In this document: positions 1 to 8,066 of the stretch, one piece after another
How the letters are laid out: every line of letters starts with the position of its first letter
Position numbering within the stretch: position 1 is the first letter of the stretch
Assembly (NCBI GenBank): GCA_902572155.1
Contig: CACGET010000004.1
Location: 1 to 31,613, forward strand
DNA from: an uncultured Pelagibacteraceae bacterium
GTDB taxonomy: Bacteria > Pseudomonadota > Alphaproteobacteria > Pelagibacterales > Pelagibacteraceae
Length of the DNA stretch: 31,613 nt
Direction of reading: 5' to 3'
The notes under the pieces: generated by a model
Database searches by the model: none
What the model was told of the DNA's origin: nothing
The model's input: the letters and a program-made list of their open reading frames with translations, nothing else
Translations under genes and position numbers: made by a program

Positions 1-102
1 TTCATAAGTTAGCCCAACACCGTGAATAAATACTATTGGAATAGATTGTTTTTTTTTATTATAAAAATAAAAAGTACCAGTTTCAGTAATACCTTTTACC
101 AT
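1..102 (-). CDS. alpha/beta hydrolase, N-terminal fragment cut by window edge
   Basis: Only the first 34 codons lie in the window, reading right to left from the ATG at 102-100 and running off base 1 with no stop. The fragment contains IPIVFIHGVGL, the beta-strand plus HG-x-G oxyanion-hole motif found near the start of alpha/beta hydrolases. The start sits 5 bases after the stop of the AA_synth-family gene, so it is probably the last visible member of the operon that begins with the flavin monooxygenase. No clear Shine-Dalgarno is seen. The fold call is reasonable. The substrate cannot be inferred because the nucleophile elbow and the rest of the catalytic triad are outside the window. Confidence 0.6.
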   Translation of the reverse strand, partial: MVKGITETGTFYFYNKKKQSIPIVFIHGVGLTYE

Positions 103-107
103 CAGCT

Positions 108-695
108 TTACTTAGGCTCGATACCCATTTCTTTCATATCTTGATATCTATCTCCAGTTCTAGCATGTGCTCTTCCACTTGTTGCTCCTCCAATAGCTAT
201 AACAACTTCGTCATTAAAAGGAGCATCATGAATGGTAAACTCGTGAGTCAGATAATATGGTCTTAACCCAGAGTCAGTTTTATGCATCATTGGTATCGAT
301 ATTTTCGATCCCGCAGTTCCTCTAGTATTTGTAAAACTTAAATACGATGTTCCTCCAACAGCATCTCTAAATTTATTTCCAAATCTTAGAGTATGTATGA
401 AAGCAGATGCATGTTCTATTTCACCATCTAACCCCACAACACCAGCTTTACCATAGGCTAAAATTTTATCAGGTGATCCAATTTCTTTTATTAATTCAGG
501 AACCAAAATATCACCAAGTTTAGGAGCTAAATCTAAAATTACTGGTCTTAAGTTTTCAACAAAACCTTGACCATGCCACGGATTTTTAAAAACAGCTGCT
601 ACAGATACTAATAAGACTGGTTCTTTAGCTTCTTTACCACCTTCTATGTAAGTTTTATCAACAAATTTTGTAAACTTTCTTAATTCTAAATTCAT
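108..695 (-). CDS. amino acid synthesis (AA_synth/DUF1185) family protein
   Basis: This is a 195-residue protein without signal peptide or membrane segments. Its overall pattern matches the family labelled 'amino acid synthesis protein' (AA_synth, DUF1185): a central GKAGVVGLDGEIEHASAF stretch, then GGTSYLSFTNTRG, and a late AIGGATSGRAHARTGDR. The biochemical role of that family is not established, and the name should not be read as a proven anabolic function. The ATG at 695 overlaps the TGA of the upstream TPP enzyme (ATGA), so translation is probably coupled. Sharing an operon with a luciferase-like monooxygenase, a TPP enzyme and an alpha/beta hydrolase points to catabolism of a small organic compound. 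The family call is fairly sure; the function is unknown. Confidence 0.72.
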   Translation of the reverse strand: MNLELRKFTKFVDKTYIEGGKEAKEPVLLVSVAAVFKNPWHGQGFVENLRPVILDLAPKLGDILVPELIKEIGSPDKILAYGKAGVVGLDGEIEHASAFIHTLRFGNKFRDAVGGTSYLSFTNTRGTAGSKISIPMMHKTDSGLRPYYLTHEFTIHDAPFNDEVVIAIGGATSGRAHARTGDRYQDMKEMGIEPK

Positions 696-2395
696 TTATT
701 TTCTCTATGTTTAAAACTATCTCTTCTAAAACTGTATAGCGCTTTTGGATCAACATCAACATCAATGACAGCTGGTTTATTAATTTTAATAGCAGCTTCT
801 ACAGCATCAGCAATTTCTGAAATTCTTTTTACTTTGAATCCTTTTGCACCATATATTTCTGCAACCTTATCAAAAGATGGACCAGCAATGTCAGCACCTA
901 AATATCTTTTTCCATAAAAATCTTTTTGATAAGCTTTTTCTGCTCCCCAACTTTTATTATTCATTACAATTGTAGTTGTATTTATTCCATATTCTACAGC
1001 TGTACTCAATTCAGAAACAGTCATACCAAACCCACCATCACCCATTAAACTAACAACAGTTCGTTTTGGTTTTGCAACTTTTACACCCAATCCACATGCA
1101 AATGAAAAACCAACTAATCCGAAATCTAAAGGTGTAAATAATGATGGTGGATTATAGTATTCTAAAGCATCAGTAGCCTGCAAACATAACGTTCCAGCAT
1201 CTAGTGTAATTGCTGAATTTTTTGGCAACACATTTCTGAGTGATTTAAATAGGCCAGCTGGTCTTATAGGAAATGATTTTATATCTTTAAGCTGATCTCT
1301 TTTATTTAAATATCTTGATCGTTCGATAATATATTTATTTGTCCAATCTTTTACAGAAAATAATAGTTTTTGTTTTTTAATCTCTTTATAAATTTGATTA
1401 GTAACAGTAGCCGCATCACCACAAATTCCAATATTGATCTTAAAGTATCTACCAAGCATTTTTTTTTCTAATTCAACTTGAATAATTTTGGCTTTTTTAT
1501 TTAGATTATCATAAGAATAAAATGTTGAATTAAATCCAAGTCTAGTTCCAAGAGCTAAAATTACATCTGCTTCCTTAACAAGTCTTGAAGCAACAGGATT
1601 TCCTCTTGGACCCATTTGACCAGCATTTAGCTTATGATTAAATGGTATCGCATCTCCATGCCCTGCTGCAGTCACAATTGGAATATTAAGCAACTCTGCA
1701 AGATTTATTACATCTTGATATTTACTTGTATATTTGATGCCACCCCCTGCAATTATTACAGGTTTTTTTGAACTTAGAATAATTTTAGCAGCTTTATTAA
1801 TTTGTGAGTTTTTTCCTTTAGTATAATTTTCACTTTTATATGACCTTATATTTTCATTAATCTTATAACTTGAAGATTCAGCTAAAATATTCCTTGGCAT
1901 ATTTATACAAACAGGTCCTCTCCTTGGTTCCATTGCTAATTTAAAAGCATCGCTTAAAATAGAGGGGATTTTTTTTGAATTATTAACTGTCCAAGTTTTT
2001 TTTGTTATTGGATCAAATAAGGACTGTTGATCTAATCCTTGGAATGCATCTTCCATTTTATCTTTAGTGGAGTAGGAACCTGCAATTGCAATAACAGGAG
2101 AAAAAGCAGCTTTAGCTTGAGCTATACCAGTTACTAAATTAGTAGCACCAGGTCCATTTTGTCCTGCCAAAATTATACCGGGATTATTGGAAGCTCTTGC
2201 ATAACCGTCAGCCATGTGAGTTCCAGTTCTTTCGTCTCTAACACCTATGAACTTGATTGCTTTTTCATGATACAAAGCATCAAACATTTCCATTGTTGCT
2301 GAACCAATAAGGCCAAATACATGTTTAACTTTTTCTTTTTTTAAAGATTTGATGGCAGCTTGGCCACCTGTCAACTTTCTATAATGTTTGATCAC
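692..2395 (-). CDS. TPP-dependent enzyme similar to sulfoacetaldehyde acetyltransferase / acetolactate synthase
   Basis: This 567-residue cytosolic enzyme has the three domains of the acetolactate synthase superfamily. An N-terminal pyrimidine-binding domain carries the activating glutamate (E55 in RDERTGTHMADGYAR). A middle domain spans about residues 195-335. The C-terminal pyrophosphate domain has GDG at 452-454 and NN at 479-480. NGPGATNLVT, the stretch NKSWGAEKAYQKDFYGKRYL near 480-499 and the C-terminal FRRD resemble Xsc, which converts sulfoacetaldehyde and phosphate to acetyl phosphate and sulfite. That comparison is from memory, so specificity is unproven. The start is GTG, inside the GTGA overlap with the upstream monooxygenase stop; the next Met would remove the first domain strands. 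No taurine aminotransferase or phosphotransacetylase gene lies nearby, so a different 2-oxo acid or aldehyde substrate is possible. Confidence 0.78.
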   Translation of the reverse strand: MIKHYRKLTGGQAAIKSLKKEKVKHVFGLIGSATMEMFDALYHEKAIKFIGVRDERTGTHMADGYARASNNPGIILAGQNGPGATNLVTGIAQAKAAFSPVIAIAGSYSTKDKMEDAFQGLDQQSLFDPITKKTWTVNNSKKIPSILSDAFKLAMEPRRGPVCINMPRNILAESSSYKINENIRSYKSENYTKGKNSQINKAAKIILSSKKPVIIAGGGIKYTSKYQDVINLAELLNIPIVTAAGHGDAIPFNHKLNAGQMGPRGNPVASRLVKEADVILALGTRLGFNSTFYSYDNLNKKAKIIQVELEKKMLGRYFKINIGICGDAATVTNQIYKEIKKQKLLFSVKDWTNKYIIERSRYLNKRDQLKDIKSFPIRPAGLFKSLRNVLPKNSAITLDAGTLCLQATDALEYYNPPSLFTPLDFGLVGFSFACGLGVKVAKPKRTVVSLMGDGGFGMTVSELSTAVEYGINTTTIVMNNKSWGAEKAYQKDFYGKRYLGADIAGPSFDKVAEIYGAKGFKVKRISEIADAVEAAIKINKPAVIDVDVDPKALYSFRRDSFKHRENK

Positions 2396-3561
2396 GAAAC
2401 TTTTTTAACTTCGGTATCAATATCATCTTTAAATTGTGGCATTACCTTTTCAGTAAATAATTTTATACTTTTCATACAGTCTTCGTGTTTTACACCAGGA
2501 AAGTTTGACCATACTTGTAGGTTTTGTAAATTTAATTCAGACTTTAATTCATGAATTTTATCTACTACATACTCCGGTGTTCCAAAAAGCATATTTCGTT
2601 TATGAAGAAAATCATAACTTAACAGATCTAGTTTACCTTTGGTAACTGGTAGTTCTTCACCAGGATCCATATGATTACCCAAACCTCTCCAGTGACAAAC
2701 CCATCTCATATAATTTACCATATGTTCACCAGCTTTTTCTCTAGCTTCTTCCATTGTATCTGCAACAAACATATCTCTAACTAAAGAAATACCTTCTCCC
2801 ATAGGCACATTTCTTTTTTCTGCTTCTGATTTTGCATTTTTAAATGCTTCAAATTTAATTTTTAAAGCTTTAACAGTTGGTATCCACATTATGATATTTA
2901 ATCCCTGTTGAGCTGCCCATTCAATTGATCTAATACCATCTACCACCTGGTGTATAGCAGGGTAAGGTTTTTGGTAAGGTTTTGGAAGAACACTAATGTT
3001 TTCCATTACATTTGTATCTATGTTGACTAGATTTTTATTTGGAGGGCTCATATCATGTTGCCAAACATAATCTGGAGCAGGATAAGTATAAAATTCACCC
3101 TTATGATTAAAAAATTTTTCTTTCCAAGCTTTTTTCAAAATTGTTAATGTTTCCTCAAATAATCTAAAATTTTTTGCTTGATCTTTCATATCAGCTTCTT
3201 TATTTAAATTAATTGCTTCCCTTCCGTAAATTCCTCTACCGATGCCTATCTCAACCCTTCCTTTTGAAAGCTGATCTAATAAAGCAATATCTTCTGCCAT
3301 CCTAATTGGATTATGAAAAGTAATTACATTACAGGCTTGGCCTATTCTAATATCTTTAGTTCTTGCAGCCGCGTCAACTCCCATCATTAGTGGGTTTGTT
3401 AAAGACTCCATACCCTCATGATTAAAATGATGTTCAGTATACCAAATAGAATCCCATTTAGACTTATCACAATACTCTGTGATTTCTCTAGTTTCGTCTA
3501 AAAGTACATCGTAAGGTTTATGTGTCCAGTTAGTAGTATTACAAAAATATCCAAATTTCAT
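2392..3561 (-). CDS. LLM class (luciferase-like) flavin-dependent monooxygenase
   Basis: This 389-residue protein has a bacterial luciferase-like TIM barrel: WYTEHHFNHEG with EHH at 43-45 near the N-terminus, and the family motif SKGRVEIGIGRG at 99-110. Enzymes of this class use reduced FMN or FAD supplied by a separate reductase to insert oxygen into small substrates (alkanesulfonates, amides, long-chain alkanes and others). No flavin reductase gene is visible in the window. It is the first gene of a tight operon with an Xsc-like TPP enzyme, an AA_synth-family protein and an alpha/beta hydrolase, with overlapping starts and stops. It has one of only two strong Shine-Dalgarno sequences noticed here, so the operon probably has its own regulated start. 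The substrate is unknown; an organosulfur compound is only a guess from the Xsc-like neighbour. Confidence 0.85.
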   Translation of the reverse strand: MKFGYFCNTTNWTHKPYDVLLDETREITEYCDKSKWDSIWYTEHHFNHEGMESLTNPLMMGVDAAARTKDIRIGQACNVITFHNPIRMAEDIALLDQLSKGRVEIGIGRGIYGREAINLNKEADMKDQAKNFRLFEETLTILKKAWKEKFFNHKGEFYTYPAPDYVWQHDMSPPNKNLVNIDTNVMENISVLPKPYQKPYPAIHQVVDGIRSIEWAAQQGLNIIMWIPTVKALKIKFEAFKNAKSEAEKRNVPMGEGISLVRDMFVADTMEEAREKAGEHMVNYMRWVCHWRGLGNHMDPGEELPVTKGKLDLLSYDFLHKRNMLFGTPEYVVDKIHELKSELNLQNLQVWSNFPGVKHEDCMKSIKLFTEKVMPQFKDDIDTEVKKVS

Positions 3562-3565
3562 ATTG

Positions 3566-3573
3566 CCTCCTTT
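3566..3573 (-). promoter_or_regulatory. strong Shine-Dalgarno of the flavin monooxygenase gene
   Basis: Read on the minus strand, AAAGGAGG lies 4 bases before the ATG at 3561 (CAAT between). Such a complete anti-16S match is rare in this window, where most starts have none. It supports 3561 as the true start and suggests high or controlled translation of this operon. Confidence 0.75.
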
Positions 3574-3588
3574 AAATAGCTATTTAAA
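3571..3588. repeat. 18-bp perfect palindrome upstream of the monooxygenase gene
   Basis: The bases TTTAAATAGCTATTTAAA equal their own reverse complement over all 18 positions. The palindrome abuts and partly overlaps the Shine-Dalgarno, starting about 10 bases from the ATG. It could be an operator for a dimeric repressor, or in RNA a 7-bp A/U hairpin with an AGCU loop that affects access to the ribosome binding site. Short AT-rich palindromes also arise by chance in DNA of this composition, but 18 perfect positions are less easily explained that way. Confidence 0.5.
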
Positions 3589-3665
3589 AAAGACGACCTG
3601 ATCCCACTTTCGTATTGGAAGTAACGACGAGTTATGTATCGCTTTATCCAACTATATTATTAATG
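3589..3665 (-). other. G+C-richer intergenic leader, candidate structured RNA or regulatory region
   Basis: Between two co-directional genes lies a spacer whose core (about 3592-3629) is near half G+C, in DNA of about 30% G+C. On the minus strand some helices can be drawn. GUUGG (about 3643-3639) can pair with CCAAU (about 3618-3614). AAG (about 3635-3633) can pair with CUU (about 3621-3619), and GCGA with UCGU inside. A G+C-rich tail, AAAGUGGGAUCAGGUCGUC, follows and then a U-run. I do not recognise it as a known riboswitch class. The base composition and position make a cis-acting RNA leader plausible; a promoter with a binding site is the alternative. Confidence 0.3.
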
Positions 3666-4634
3666 TTAACGTTGATATTCAATAAATTTTTTTAAAGATT
3701 TTTTTAAAAAATTTTGAAAAAAAATGCCTTTTTCCTTGTTCTTTAGGTTATTTCCTAAAAATGAATGAGACATTTTAAAGTCATAGGACGGTTCAAAGAA
3801 AAAAGGTATAGATAATCTTTTTGTTTTATTCCAAAGCACTCTATGATTTGTAGCTTTAAACTTACCCTTGCTTAAATACTCTAAAGCCAAACCAGTATTA
3901 ACAACTAGGGCATTTTTATTAAAAGGTACATCATACCATTTTTTACTTCTCCTATTTTGTACTTGCAGACCTCCTTTTTTATCCTGGTATAAAATAGTAA
4001 ACACACCACTATCTACATGAGTTTCACATCCAAGAGCAACACCATCTTGCTTTGAAATCTCAACAGGTTTTGTTTGATTAGGATAGTAATTAAATCTTAA
4101 AGTACTTAATGTTTTATATCTAGAAAAAGCATATCCTGAAATATTCAAATCTTTTTTATAAATTGATATTATACTTTTAAATAATATTTCACTTAGATAA
4201 AAAATATTATCAAAGTATTTGGATAAATAATTTATAGAGGATTTATTCAAAGATTTACTCAAGTTTATATATTCTATGTATGGCGATTTATATTTTTTTA
4301 AGTTATGAGGTTTAATTTTAAAATCCCCTAAATCTAATCCTTCCTTACCATTAACACTGTTTGGAAAATAACCCCGATATATATTATTGTTTTTTTTATT
4401 CCATTTTTTTGGAGCTAGTTTAATTTTATTTTTTGTAGGAGAATTAAAAAATTGATTTCCTATCTTACAAACGGTATTTATTTCATTAATTTCTACTCCA
4501 TGCCCAACCACTTGAAAAAATCCTACTTCCACACATGCTTTTTCAATTTTTCTTATTGTGTTTTTTGCTTTTAAATTATCAAAATTCGTTTTTAATAAAG
4601 AAGAAATATTTATTGTTGGAATATAATTTTTCAT
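3666..4634 (-). CDS. Fe(II)/2-oxoglutarate oxygenase, isopenicillin N synthase-like family
   Basis: This 322-residue cytosolic enzyme has the IPNS-type N-terminal region (IPTINISSLL, then GFFQVVGHGV at 38-47) and the C-terminal double-stranded beta helix. The iron ligands are H206 and D208 (ETHVDSG) and H264 (ATNHRV). The 2-oxoglutarate-binding R273-x-S275 pair is in KRLSIPFFFEP. The family couples 2-oxoglutarate decarboxylation to hydroxylation or oxidative ring chemistry. Its ATG shares one base with the TAA of the upstream DMT transporter (TAATG), so it is the last gene of the TauD-GMC-DMT group. Long A-rich, lysine- and asparagine-rich stretches in residues 65-165 suggest a faster-evolving middle region. 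The substrate is unknown. Confidence 0.85.
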   Translation of the reverse strand: MKNYIPTINISSLLKTNFDNLKAKNTIRKIEKACVEVGFFQVVGHGVEINEINTVCKIGNQFFNSPTKNKIKLAPKKWNKKNNNIYRGYFPNSVNGKEGLDLGDFKIKPHNLKKYKSPYIEYINLSKSLNKSSINYLSKYFDNIFYLSEILFKSIISIYKKDLNISGYAFSRYKTLSTLRFNYYPNQTKPVEISKQDGVALGCETHVDSGVFTILYQDKKGGLQVQNRRSKKWYDVPFNKNALVVNTGLALEYLSKGKFKATNHRVLWNKTKRLSIPFFFEPSYDFKMSHSFLGNNLKNKEKGIFFQNFLKKSLKKFIEYQR

Positions 4635-5584
4635 TATCTATTTGGAGTATCGGAGGCAATCATCTGATCTCTAGTTTTTTCTCTTAAGTAAATATATATT
4701 CCAGCACTAATAATAATGAGAACTCCAATGAATGTTCTTATTGTGGGAATATTATCAAATAATAAATATCCAATTAATATTGACCAAATTATAAGAGAAT
4801 ACTCGTATAGGGAAACTACTGGTGGAGAGGCAATACTGTAGGCATTAAAGATACAATAAAACGCCAAAGCACCAATAAATCCCATTAAAATTATAATTGG
4901 CCATGCATAAGAAGGATTTGTAAACCATTCTCTAAATATGAACTGATAAGTTGGATCGCTAAAAGTATTAAACTGACCATCTCCTGTAAATATAAAAAAT
5001 AGGATACTAATAATAGTTGCTCCAAAATATAAATGTATCATTTGAGTATATGAGTTGTCTTTTTTAGAAGTATATTTTGTAATAGTCATAGAAATTGAAT
5101 AACATAGTGCACACGCAATTGGGGCCAATTTTTTATAATCAAAATTTTTGAAATCCGGGTTTAACACAATAAATACACCTATAAAACCTGCAAAGATAGC
5201 TACCCATCTTCTAATTCCCACTTTTTCTTTTAAAAATATTATTGCTAAAATTGATACAAAAAATGGGCTAGAAAAAAATAAAGCATTTGCCATAGCAAGC
5301 GACATATAAGTTAATGAAATATAAAAAAAACTAAAACCGAAGAAAAAACATATAATTCGCAAAGTTGTTAAAAAAGGGTAGTGTGTTTTTAAATTAATTT
5401 TTTGTTTTGTAAATTTCATATAACAAAATAAAAAAAAAGAAGCTGCCACTGTCCTTCCTAAATATAATTCATACAATGCAGAGTCCTCATAAATAAATTT
5501 AATTAGGGCATCTTGAACTGAAAATACTGCCATCCCAATTAGAATTAGTAAAATTCCTTTTGGATTATTTTGTACAGATGTCAT
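4634..5584 (-). CDS. DMT superfamily (EamA) transporter
   Basis: This 316-residue integral membrane protein has about ten hydrophobic helices arranged as two EamA repeats (roughly residues 8-140 and 150-300), the usual architecture of drug/metabolite transporters. Members mostly export amino acids, nucleobases or other metabolites; some import. It ends with a hydrophilic, positively charged tail (YLREKTRD). The start overlaps the GMC oxidoreductase stop by 4 bases (ATGA), and its stop shares a base with the next ATG, so the three genes are probably translated from one message. It may export or import the substrate or product of the neighbouring oxidases, which is inference. The family call is sure; the substrate is not. 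Confidence 0.88.
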   Translation of the reverse strand: MTSVQNNPKGILLILIGMAVFSVQDALIKFIYEDSALYELYLGRTVAASFFLFCYMKFTKQKINLKTHYPFLTTLRIICFFFGFSFFYISLTYMSLAMANALFFSSPFFVSILAIIFLKEKVGIRRWVAIFAGFIGVFIVLNPDFKNFDYKKLAPIACALCYSISMTITKYTSKKDNSYTQMIHLYFGATIISILFFIFTGDGQFNTFSDPTYQFIFREWFTNPSYAWPIIILMGFIGALAFYCIFNAYSIASPPVVSLYEYSLIIWSILIGYLLFDNIPTIRTFIGVLIIISAGIYIYLREKTRDQMIASDTPNR

Positions 5585-7164
5585 GAATTCAATATATAGT
5601 CAGAACCTTTTTCAGCAATCATTAGGGTTGGGGCATTTAAATTTGCACTAGGAATTTCAGGTATTATAGAAGCATCAATTACTCTTAAATTTTCAATTCC
5701 TTTTACTTTTAAATCTTGATCCACAACTGACATATCATCAACACCCATTTTGCAAGTTCCACAAGGATGATAAGCAGTATCTGCCTTTGATCTTATATAT
5801 TCATTTAATTCATCATCAGACTGAGAATCAAGTCCTGGTCCAACTTCTTCGCCAGCATGTTTTGATAGAGCAGGTTGAGAAAGGATTTTTCTTGCAACTT
5901 TTATACATTCTCTAGTTTGTTTAAGATCTTCTTCTTCTTTTAAATAATTGAATAAGATTTTAGGATAATCATACGGATCTGATGAATTAAGAGATATTTC
6001 TCCTCTACTTTTTGGATGATTTGGACTTGCATGTAATTGATAGCCATGAGAGTCAGGATCTTTCAATCCATGATTTATTACAAAAGATGGAAAGAAATGA
6101 AATTGAATATTAGCAACCTTTCTTTCGGGTGAAGATTTAGCAAACCCTCCTGCTTCCAAAAAAGATTGTGAGCACGGTCCAGATTTAAACATAAACCATT
6201 GCATGCCAGCTAAAATTTTAGGAATTAATTTTGTATAAGTATAAAGCGTATTTGGAGTTTTACATTTTTGTTGAATGTAAGTCTCAAGATGATCTTGTAA
6301 ATTTTTACCAACCCCTTTTGAATCATGAACAACATTAATACCATTATCTCTAAGTTGCGCCTCATCACCAATCCCAGATAACATTAATAATTGTGGAGAA
6401 TTTATAGATCCACCACTTAAGATTACCTCTTTATTCGCATAAATTTTTTGAACTTTATTCTTAATTTTTACTTGAAGTCCAATTGCTTTTTTCCCATCAA
6501 ATAATATTTTTTCAACGAAAGAATTTTTTAAAATGTTTAAATTTTTTCTATTTTTGATAGGATTCAAATAGTATTTAGCCACACTAGCTCTTTCTCCTTG
6601 GTGCATTGTGGTATCAAACATGCCAAATCCCTCTTGTTCCTCTCCATTCATATCTATATTTGTTTTATGACCCGCTTCAGCAGCAGCATCTATAAATGCT
6701 TTAAATAATGGATTTTTGTTTTTAGATAAACTTACCGGTAAAGGGCCCAATGAACCTCTAAACTGATTTTCTCCTTCAGACCATTTTTCAATTTTTTTGA
6801 AATAAGGTAGTACTTTTTCGTAAGACCAATCTTTTAAACCAAAATTTTGCCATCTAGTATAATCATCTCTGTTACCTCTAACAAAAACCATACCATTATG
6901 AGAAGAACAGCCTCCAATCATTTTTCCTCTTGGACAAAATACTTTTCTATTATTTAAATAAGGTTCAGGTTCAGAATAATATTTCCAGTTATATTTAGGA
7001 TCATGCATAGTGTAGAGTAGAGCAAGTGGCATTTTTACTTTCCAAATATCACTAGAGCCACCTGCTTCAAAAATTGCAACAGAATTATTAACATTTTCTG
7101 AAAGTCTATTTGCAACCACGCAACCTGCAGAACCTGCTCCAACAATTAAATAATCAAATTTCAT
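5581..7164 (-). CDS. GMC family FAD-dependent oxidoreductase (choline dehydrogenase-like)
   Basis: This 527-residue enzyme begins with the dinucleotide-binding motif VGAGSAGCVVANRL (about 8-21). It contains the GMC signature regions PRGKMIGGCSSHNGM (about 79-93) and GSINSPQLLMLSGIG. Near the C-terminus is AYHPCGTCKMG with the catalytic His at 466, followed by NLNAPT with the second active-site position at N510. GMC enzymes oxidise alcohols to aldehydes or acids, and the sequence resembles the BetA/alcohol dehydrogenase branch. The length is typical. No betaine aldehyde dehydrogenase lies beside it, so choline is not assured as substrate. It sits between a TauD-type dioxygenase (17 bases upstream) and a DMT transporter in one apparent operon, consistent with stepwise oxidation of an imported or stored compound. 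Confidence 0.87.
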   Translation of the reverse strand: MKFDYLIVGAGSAGCVVANRLSENVNNSVAIFEAGGSSDIWKVKMPLALLYTMHDPKYNWKYYSEPEPYLNNRKVFCPRGKMIGGCSSHNGMVFVRGNRDDYTRWQNFGLKDWSYEKVLPYFKKIEKWSEGENQFRGSLGPLPVSLSKNKNPLFKAFIDAAAEAGHKTNIDMNGEEQEGFGMFDTTMHQGERASVAKYYLNPIKNRKNLNILKNSFVEKILFDGKKAIGLQVKIKNKVQKIYANKEVILSGGSINSPQLLMLSGIGDEAQLRDNGINVVHDSKGVGKNLQDHLETYIQQKCKTPNTLYTYTKLIPKILAGMQWFMFKSGPCSQSFLEAGGFAKSSPERKVANIQFHFFPSFVINHGLKDPDSHGYQLHASPNHPKSRGEISLNSSDPYDYPKILFNYLKEEEDLKQTRECIKVARKILSQPALSKHAGEEVGPGLDSQSDDELNEYIRSKADTAYHPCGTCKMGVDDMSVVDQDLKVKGIENLRVIDASIIPEIPSANLNAPTLMIAEKGSDYILNS

Positions 7165-7181
7165 TAGATGTTTTGTCTAAG

Positions 7182-8015
7182 TTATTGAGGCTGATCACCT
7201 TCAACTGCAATTCGGTCCATTATTCTCTCATATCCAAGACCTCTACCAGGAAAAAAATCTGCAATAGCATAATGAATGACACTTCTGTTGTCCCAGATTG
7301 CAACTGCATCCTCTGTCCAATTAAATCTACAAGTAAGATCAAGTCTAGCTTGATGTTCAAATAATTCTTTTAATATTTGATCACTTTCTTCTTTTTTTAA
7401 ACCGATAATTTTTTTGGTATAAGTCCAATTAACATATAAAATTTTTTTACCAGTTTCAGGATGAGTTCTAACAACAGGATGTTCATTTGAATATGAATCA
7501 TAATTTCTTTTTTCATTTCCTTCCATGTACTTATAATCATCAATAAAAAATTCTGCTCCAAGTGAACTATGAACTGCTTTTTTATCTTTAATTTTATCTT
7601 TAATCTTTGGATCTAATGTTTCCCAAGCTAATTCCATATTCGAAAAACATGTATCTCCACCTACCGGAGGTATCTTAATTGATCTTAATATAACAGCTTT
7701 TGTAGGTTTAGAATTATAACTTACATCACTATGCCAATTTTCACCCCATTGGTTTTTTTCTTCTTTACCTTTTATGATTCTAACAATTTCAGGGTGATCT
7801 TTTAAACCTTTAACATAAGCGTGAGTTTCTAAAGGACCAAATTTTTCTGCAAGAGCTATTTGTTGATCATTTGTAATGGGTTGGTCTCTAAAAAAAATTA
7901 CTTTATGCTCTAACAACAAATCATTTATTCTTTGAAAATTTTGATCTGAGACATCTTTTAAATCAATCCCCTTGATTTCTGCACCTAATGCACCTGATAA
8001 TAATTTCACATCCAT
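7182..8015 (-). CDS. TauD/TfdA family Fe(II)/2-oxoglutarate dioxygenase
   Basis: This 277-residue enzyme shows the TauD pattern. After an early GAEIKGIDL come the iron ligands H95 and D97 in NWHSDVSY, the third ligand H248 in NRSVIHYA, and arginines R264 and R268 in YERIMDR that bind 2-oxoglutarate and substrate in this family. TauD releases sulfite from taurine, while TfdA-type relatives cleave other ethers or sulfonates. The frame is open to a GTG at 8081, but that start would run into the divergent SMR gene at 8067. The ATG at 8015 begins the conserved domain (MDVKLLSGALG) and is preferred. The Xsc-like enzyme further along the strand makes a sulfonate substrate tempting but not shown. Confidence 0.85.
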   Translation of the reverse strand: MDVKLLSGALGAEIKGIDLKDVSDQNFQRINDLLLEHKVIFFRDQPITNDQQIALAEKFGPLETHAYVKGLKDHPEIVRIIKGKEEKNQWGENWHSDVSYNSKPTKAVILRSIKIPPVGGDTCFSNMELAWETLDPKIKDKIKDKKAVHSSLGAEFFIDDYKYMEGNEKRNYDSYSNEHPVVRTHPETGKKILYVNWTYTKKIIGLKKEESDQILKELFEHQARLDLTCRFNWTEDAVAIWDNRSVIHYAIADFFPGRGLGYERIMDRIAVEGDQPQ

Positions 8016-8036
8016 TATGTGTAATTTATCTCTAGA

Positions 8037-8054
8037 ATTTTGATTTGTCAAAAT
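8037..8054. promoter_or_regulatory. inverted repeat in the TauD/SMR divergent spacer
   Basis: ATTTTGA - TTTG - TCAAAAT forms a perfect 7-4-7 inverted repeat in the 51-base gap between the divergent dioxygenase and SMR genes. Its position suits an operator that could control both genes. No regulator gene is adjacent, and the repeat is AT-rich, so a chance occurrence is possible. Confidence 0.35.
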
Positions 8055-8066
8055 GTATAAGAAATT

